From the NCBI GenBank assembly GCA_009827205.1, contig WUAK01000099.1:1-9164 (forward strand): a DNA stretch of 9,164 nt. The letters run 5' to 3'. The number at the start of each line of letters is the position of its first letter. Position 1 is the first letter of the stretch. The stretch is from Phycisphaeraceae bacterium. Lineage in GTDB: Bacteria > Planctomycetota > Phycisphaerae > Phycisphaerales > UBA1924. Under the pieces are notes generated by a model that was not told the DNA's origin, did no database searches, and worked only from the letters and a program-made list of their open reading frames with translations. Of this stretch, positions 5,437 to 9,164 are shown in pieces. The position numbers and the translations under genes were made by a program.

Positions 5437-6162
5437 ATGAGCTTTTTCTCGTTTGTTTCACCCCTTATTGTGATGAGCGCGCTCGCCGGTGATTCGGCGA
5501 TCACGGACACCCCCGACGCGTCTGACACGCGAACCGATGTCCTGACAAAGGAACGGCAGCAGGCGCTGACCCCAGACCAGATCATCGCGAATCTCAAAGC
5601 GGGCAACGAGCGGTTCGTCAACGGAACCAGCACGCCGCAGGACTGGCTCTCACAGGCGGAGACGACCGCCCGAGACGGGCAGTTCCCCTCGGCGATCGTG
5701 CTGAGCTGTCTTGACTCACGTGTGCCAACCGAGATCATCTTCGATCAGGGCATCGGCGATATTTTCGTCGGACGCGTCGCGGGCAACTTCGAGAACACCG
5801 ACATGCTGGGCAGCATGGAGTTCGGTACCAAGCTGGCTGGCTCAAAGGTGATCGTCGTCCTCGGGCACACCGCGTGCGGCGCCGTCAAGGGCGCGATCGC
5901 CGGCGCCGAGATGGGTAATCTCACTGAAACTCTCGAGAACATCCAGCCGGCGGTCGAGGACGCTCGCAAGAGCATGCCCGACGCGGCATCGGACGACTCG
6001 GCTTTCGTCCAGGCCGTGGTCGAGCGAAACGTGGTCCGAACCGTTCGCGACATCAGCGAGCGCAGCCCGATCATGGCTGAGATGATCGCCAACGGCGAGC
6101 TCAAGGTCGTCGGTGCCTGGTATGACCTCGCCTCGGGCAAGGTGACCTGGCTCGACAACTGA
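5437..6162 (+). CDS. Beta-class carbonic anhydrase, probably exported
   Basis: This zinc enzyme interconverts CO2 and bicarbonate. The product has 241 residues from the ATG at 5437. Zinc and active-site residues of the beta class are all present: C91, D93 and R95 in SCLDSR, and H144 and C147 in LGHTACGAVKG. The segment DQGIGDIFVGRVAGN (about residues 104-118) is typical of bacterial beta-carbonic anhydrases. The N-terminus is hydrophobic (MSFFSFVSPLIVMSALAG), followed by a polar Asp/Thr-rich stretch and LTPDQIIANLKAGNERFV, where the enzyme domain begins. This looks like a signal peptide with possible cleavage near SALA, giving a periplasmic enzyme, but the n-region has no Lys or Arg, so export is not certain. 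The gene stands alone: it has a 115-base leader with an inverted repeat on the 5' side and a strong terminator on the 3' side, and it converges with icd. Confidence 0.93.
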   Translation: MSFFSFVSPLIVMSALAGDSAITDTPDASDTRTDVLTKERQQALTPDQIIANLKAGNERFVNGTSTPQDWLSQAETTARDGQFPSAIVLSCLDSRVPTEIIFDQGIGDIFVGRVAGNFENTDMLGSMEFGTKLAGSKVIVVLGHTACGAVKGAIAGAEMGNLTETLENIQPAVEDARKSMPDAASDDSAFVQAVVERNVVRTVRDISERSPIMAEMIANGELKVVGAWYDLASGKVTWLDN

Positions 6163-6186
6163 TCGAGCACAGTTCGCGTGCAAACA

Positions 6187-6224
6187 AGCGAGCCCGTCCG
6201 AGTGGACGGGCTCGCTGTGGTTTT
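6187..6224. terminator. Bidirectional intrinsic terminator between carbonic anhydrase and icd
   Basis: AGCGAGCCCGTCC (6187-6199) pairs perfectly with GGACGGGCTCGCT (6204-6216) around a 4-base GAGT loop, giving a 13-bp GC-rich stem. On the plus strand GTGG and TTTT follow. On the minus strand TGTTTG follows directly. It lies between the stops of two converging genes (6162 and 6253), so it can serve both. Confidence 0.85.
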
Positions 6225-6252
6225 AGACGAGTTTCACGTTGCAGCGTCTGGT

Positions 6253-7737
6253 TTACTGGCCCTGAGCGAGTGAGTATCCGGGCTTGCCGTCGTAGTCACG
6301 CAGGGGCTGGAAGTCGGTGACCGGGAATGCCTGGCCGATCTTGCTGAGCAGGTCGATCGAGGCCGCCTGATCGATTGAGCCGAGTTGTGCTCGGTCCCGC
6401 AACTCGAACCTGCATCTGTAGTAATCGACCATCTCGGTGTAGATCGAACCAGTCGGCCAGATCTGTGTGCCCCGGTTCGACATCATCGTGAGCTGGAACG
6501 GTGTGCCCTCACAGATTACGCCGAGTTTGTCTGCCAGATCGATCGGGCTGAGCAGTGTGTCGATGTAAACGTCGCACCCTGCGACGACACTCGTCGAATC
6601 GGTAAAGGTGCGCATCATCCGGTTCTCGCTCGGGCGAGTGGGCGGTGTGAACTCTGGTGTGCTCTCGCTTGGAACCTTGCGTGCTTCGCAGCCGCTGGGT
6701 TCCTTTCCGAGGTTGTTCGCGATTGCCTCGCCGAACTCGCGGGTTCCGACCGGGTCTTTCTCACCTCTGACATCGCCCGTGTGGACGCCCGACTCGAGTG
6801 TGTAGAGCAGGGAATTCTCGATGATCGCCGCCTGCTTGCGCATGCCGATGTGCCTGAGCATGATGAGCCCCGAGAGGAGCAGGCTCGTGGGGTTGGCCTT
6901 GTTCTGGCCCGCGATGTCGGGCGCGGTGCCGTGGACAGCCTCGAAGATCGAAATCTTTTCCCCGATGTTCGCAGAGGGCGCAAAGCCGAGCCCGCCGACA
7001 AGCCCCGCCGCGAGATCGCTGACGATGTCCCCCTGCAGGTTCGGCAGGACGACCATCTTGTACGCGTCGGGCCTGAGCACGAGGTTCATGCACAGCGCAT
7101 CGATAATGACATCCTGAGAATCGATCGACGGGTATTTCTCTGCCTCGTTGTAGAATCGCTTGAGGAAGAGCCCGTCGGACATCTTCATGATGTTTGCTTT
7201 GTGGCCGCAGTGGACGATATCGATCCCGAAGTTGGCAGCGGTCTTGAATGCGAACCGGTGAACCTGGTCAGACCCTGGTGCGGAGATGAGCCTCTTGCAC
7301 TCGACGACATCGCTGGTGAGGCGGTGCTCGATGCCGCCGTACGTGTCCTCGATGTTCTCGCGGACAACGTAGAAATCGACGGGCACGCCCGCTTTGGAGT
7401 AAACGGTCTCGACCCCTGGCAGGCTCTGGAAGTGACGCAGGTTGGCGAACGCACCGAGTGCCTTGCGGAGCGTGACGTTGATCGACTTGCCTCCGCCGCC
7501 GGTGGGGGTTCCCATCGGGCCCTTGTAGAGCAGTCCCAGGTTCTCGACGGTTTCAAGGGCTTCGTCGGTGACACCCTTGGTATTGCCCGATTCGAAGACG
7601 GACTCGCCCATCTCGACAGGAACGAATTCCAGGTGATCCATGCACCCGGCGGCCTCGAAAACGTGAAGGCACGCCTTCGTGATCTCGGGACCGATGCCGT
7701 CACCTTCAGCCAGCGCAATCTGCAATTTATCGGACAT
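6253..7737 (-). CDS. icd: Isocitrate dehydrogenase, Thermus/Rickettsia type with C-terminal domain; NAD-type cofactor signature
   Basis: This enzyme oxidatively decarboxylates isocitrate to 2-oxoglutarate in the TCA cycle. The 494-residue product has the beta-decarboxylating dehydrogenase core (1-345): EGDGIGPEIT (11-20), substrate loop KSINVTLR (84-91, with S85, N87, R91), R101, RENIEDTYGG (126-135, Y133), HKANIMK (179-185, K180), and metal ligands D213, D237 and D241. A further ~140 residues form the C-terminal domain found in Thermus thermophilus IDH. Its conserved GTPFQLTMMSNRGTQ (411-425) and the closing DGKPGY and AQG are present. The cofactor loop reads HGTAPDIAGQNKANP. D274, I275 and A281 occupy the positions that are Lys344, Tyr345 and Val351 in NADP-specific E. 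coli IDH, so NAD preference is predicted. The ATG has AGAGG 6 bases upstream. The gene follows sua5 on the same strand after 59 bases and ends at the shared terminator. Confidence 0.92.
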   Translation of the reverse strand: MSDKLQIALAEGDGIGPEITKACLHVFEAAGCMDHLEFVPVEMGESVFESGNTKGVTDEALETVENLGLLYKGPMGTPTGGGGKSINVTLRKALGAFANLRHFQSLPGVETVYSKAGVPVDFYVVRENIEDTYGGIEHRLTSDVVECKRLISAPGSDQVHRFAFKTAANFGIDIVHCGHKANIMKMSDGLFLKRFYNEAEKYPSIDSQDVIIDALCMNLVLRPDAYKMVVLPNLQGDIVSDLAAGLVGGLGFAPSANIGEKISIFEAVHGTAPDIAGQNKANPTSLLLSGLIMLRHIGMRKQAAIIENSLLYTLESGVHTGDVRGEKDPVGTREFGEAIANNLGKEPSGCEARKVPSESTPEFTPPTRPSENRMMRTFTDSTSVVAGCDVYIDTLLSPIDLADKLGVICEGTPFQLTMMSNRGTQIWPTGSIYTEMVDYYRCRFELRDRAQLGSIDQAASIDLLSKIGQAFPVTDFQPLRDYDGKPGYSLAQGQ

Positions 7738-7743
7738 TTTGGG

Positions 7744-7748
7744 CCTCT
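7744..7748 (-). promoter_or_regulatory. Shine-Dalgarno sequence of icd
   Basis: On the minus strand AGAGG is followed by CCCAAA and the ATG at 7737, a normal 6-base spacing. This distinguishes icd from the four genes in the window that have no ribosome-binding site. Confidence 0.7.
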
Positions 7749-7752
7749 AAGG

Positions 7753-7772
7753 GGTTGTATGCGGTTGTATGC
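7753..7772 (-). repeat. Tandem 10-bp repeat in the icd leader
   Basis: On the minus strand GCATACAACC occurs twice with no gap (plus-strand copies GGTTGTATGC at 7753-7762 and 7763-7772). It lies 16-35 bases before the icd ATG in the 59-base gap after sua5. One repeat unit equals about one helical turn, so two proteins could bind on the same DNA face. A TATGGT hexamer at 7778-7783 just upstream is a possible -10. A regulatory role is inferred. Confidence 0.5.
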
Positions 7773-7796
7773 AATGAACCATAGACCTCTGGTATC

Positions 7797-8729
7797 TCAG
7801 TTTTGCGCTGAAGCACGAGAGAGTCGGTCCCGAACCGCATCCCAGATCGGTCCGATGCCCGGTGGCCTTTCGATCAGGATGACTTCTGGTGCAAGTTCGT
7901 CTGCTTCGCGCAGCGCCGCATAGAGGCGGGCCGCGTAGCTGGAGGCGTCGCTTGGCATCCGTATCGCACGCGAGCTAGCCGGGGGCTCGCTGATGCAAAC
8001 GACCACCGCTTGACCGGGGAGTTCTCCCAGATCATCGACGAGCCTTGTGGGGGTTCTCGGCGCGTAGTGCTTCTTGAGCATGCCCGGCGAAGGCAGTGGG
8101 GCATTGGCGGTCAGCTCGTGTTCCGAATGAATAACCGGGACGATCTCTGCAAGCTCGTCGGAACCGATGACACCCGGACGGAGGATCTCTGCACCGGCTT
8201 CTGTCAATCGAATCACGGTCGATTCGATGCCTCGCGGGCATGGGCCTCCGTCGAGAACGAGAATGTCCGGGCCGAGTGAGTCCTCAACGTGCGCTGCGGT
8301 CGTGGGGGAGATGGTCCCTGAGCGATTGGCGCTCGGGCCGACGAGCGGACCACCAAACGACTCGATGAGCGATCTCGCCAGATCGTGATCGGGCATCCTG
8401 ATCGCGACCGTATCACCACCGCCGGTGACGACTGACGGCACACGGTCAGCCTTGGGCAGGACCATTGTCAGAGGCCCGGGCCAGAATCTGCTCGCGATGC
8501 GTTCAGCGTTCTCTGACCAGTTGCGCACGAGGCGGCTTGCCATCTCCGTAGACGACACGTGGACGATCAGCGGGTTGTGTGCTGGGCGGCCCTTGAGAGC
8601 GAAAGCCTGGCGAACAGCATCCTCATCCAATGCGTCCGCACCGAGTCCGTAAACCGTTTCGGTCGGGAAAGCGACGAGCCCACCCCGGCTCAGTTCGTCT
8701 GCAGCCAGCTGGATGTCGCTCGTGATCAC
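7797..8729 (-). CDS. Threonylcarbamoyl-AMP synthase (Sua5/YrdC/TsaC family, with Sua5 domain)
   Basis: This cytosolic enzyme makes threonylcarbamoyl-AMP from threonine, bicarbonate and ATP, the first step of t6A synthesis at position 37 of ANN-decoding tRNAs. The 310-residue product has the YrdC domain (about 1-200): FPTETVYGLGADA (21-33), LKGRPAHNPL (45-54, with the KxR motif K46/R48), RFWPGPLT (81-88), IRMPDH (110-115) and GPSANRSG (131-138, with the SxN motif S133/N135). The linker PSPGMLKKHYAP (213-224) leads to a C-terminal Sua5 domain (about 228-305), making this the longer Sua5 form rather than the ~190-residue TsaC. The start is GTG at 8729, 3 bases after the upstream stop, which suggests translational coupling. 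No in-frame ATG lies before the conserved core. A downstream 59-base gap separates it from icd. Confidence 0.94.
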   Translation of the reverse strand: MITSDIQLAADELSRGGLVAFPTETVYGLGADALDEDAVRQAFALKGRPAHNPLIVHVSSTEMASRLVRNWSENAERIASRFWPGPLTMVLPKADRVPSVVTGGGDTVAIRMPDHDLARSLIESFGGPLVGPSANRSGTISPTTAAHVEDSLGPDILVLDGGPCPRGIESTVIRLTEAGAEILRPGVIGSDELAEIVPVIHSEHELTANAPLPSPGMLKKHYAPRTPTRLVDDLGELPGQAVVVCISEPPASSRAIRMPSDASSYAARLYAALREADELAPEVILIERPPGIGPIWDAVRDRLSRASAQN

Positions 8730-8732
8730 GCC

Positions 8733-9164
8733 TTACTCGTCGGACAGCTCTGGGACGTCGAAGTCGATGCCATTGCGCTCGAGCGATCGGCCGATCGACG
8801 CGTAGAGCCTCGAGATCGAGATGTTGTAGTTGATGAGCGACTGGATCTCCTCGGCCTCGGCAAGCGCGAGCGCCTGCTGACGCGAGAGGAGCTGATCGAG
8901 GTTGAACGCCGTGTACCCCTCGGTCGTGTCGATCTGAACCTGCAGCGCACGCAGGTTCTCGGTTGACGCGAACCTAGCTACCCGCGTCTGTTCGATCAGG
9001 TCATACCCGGTATCGACGTCACGAAGAGAGTTTTTCACATCCAGCACAATTTGCTGGACCGTGTTCTGGAACGAGAGCACGGCTTGGATGTTCTCGAGCT
9101 GCCTGCGGCGAAGGTCCGCGTTCGCTTCACGGTTGCCGATCGCATACTCGTACGTGATCCCCAC
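8733..9164 (-). CDS. TolC-family outer-membrane efflux protein, C-terminal part only
   Basis: About 143 residues from the C-terminal end of an outer membrane efflux protein are present; the gene continues beyond the right edge, so the GTG at the edge is an internal codon. The visible part begins with a beta-strand segment and the family motif YEYAIGNREANADLRRRQLE, where a strand passes into the long periplasmic alpha-helical barrel. Long amphipathic helices follow, rich in Gln, Leu, Asn and Arg with repeated VxxxVxN-type spacing (QQIVLDVKNSLRDV). The segment with QLLSRQQALALAEAEE and SLINYNISISRLYASIG matches the second OEP repeat. Such proteins form trimeric channels that pair with inner-membrane exporters of drugs, metals or proteins. 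The partner genes are not in the window, so the substrate is unknown. Its stop is 3 bases before the GTG of the Sua5 gene. Confidence 0.85.
   Translation of the reverse strand: MGITYEYAIGNREANADLRRRQLENIQAVLSFQNTVQQIVLDVKNSLRDVDTGYDLIEQTRVARFASTENLRALQVQIDTTEGYTAFNLDQLLSRQQALALAEAEEIQSLINYNISISRLYASIGRSLERNGIDFDVPELSDE

Noticed and set aside
6385..7923. A 512-codon plus-strand open frame opposite icd and the end of sua5
   Set aside because: It is antisense to two well-supported genes, has no family resemblance or ribosome-binding site, and is explained by GC-rich codon bias.
1..9164. A novel defence, mobile or biosynthetic system
   Set aside because: Every coding region fits a known housekeeping or metabolic family. 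No integrase, transposase, repeats of mobile elements, CRISPR array or toxin-antitoxin pair is visible.

Overview
GC-rich bacterial chromosome segment holding nine protein genes, two of them cut by the window edges. No RNA genes, insertion sequences, CRISPR arrays or phage genes are visible. The content is mostly housekeeping and central metabolism. A Thermus-type two-domain isocitrate dehydrogenase, a GC-rich composition and an exported beta-carbonic anhydrase would fit a planctomycete (Phycisphaerae-like) or a similar Gram-negative lineage. The TolC-family gene supports an outer membrane. The lineage is an inference and is not proved by the sequence.

Left part (1-1873): the C-terminal end of dnaK (+) runs into a clear intrinsic terminator. 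A DUF429 gene (+) starts only 14 bases after the T-run. It meets rdgB/HAM1-type nucleotide-cleaning pyrophosphatase (-) tail to tail, with an 11-base overlap.

Middle (1874-5321): divergent from rdgB is a plus-strand cluster of a PfkB-family sugar kinase, an ALDH7-family (antiquitin-like) aldehyde dehydrogenase and ribose-5-phosphate isomerase A. The last two overlap by 8 bases and rpiA starts with TTG. The kinase and isomerase suggest pentose or other sugar handling. The place of the ALDH7 enzyme in that scheme is unknown.

Right part (5322-9164): an exported beta-carbonic anhydrase (+) lies behind a 115-base leader that holds a perfect 10-bp inverted repeat. It converges with isocitrate dehydrogenase (-) on a strong, probably bidirectional hairpin terminator. 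Upstream of icd on the minus strand are Sua5/YrdC threonylcarbamoyl-AMP synthase and the end of a TolC-family outer-membrane efflux gene, packed 3 bases apart.

The most notable signal is not a gene. Four genes (DUF429, rdgB, pfkB, ALDH7) lack a Shine-Dalgarno sequence and instead carry a -10-like hexamer ending 5-6 bases before the ATG. This is the layout of leaderless transcripts. The carbonic anhydrase, icd and rpiA genes have ordinary Shine-Dalgarno sequences. I found no novel multi-gene defence or mobile system in this window.
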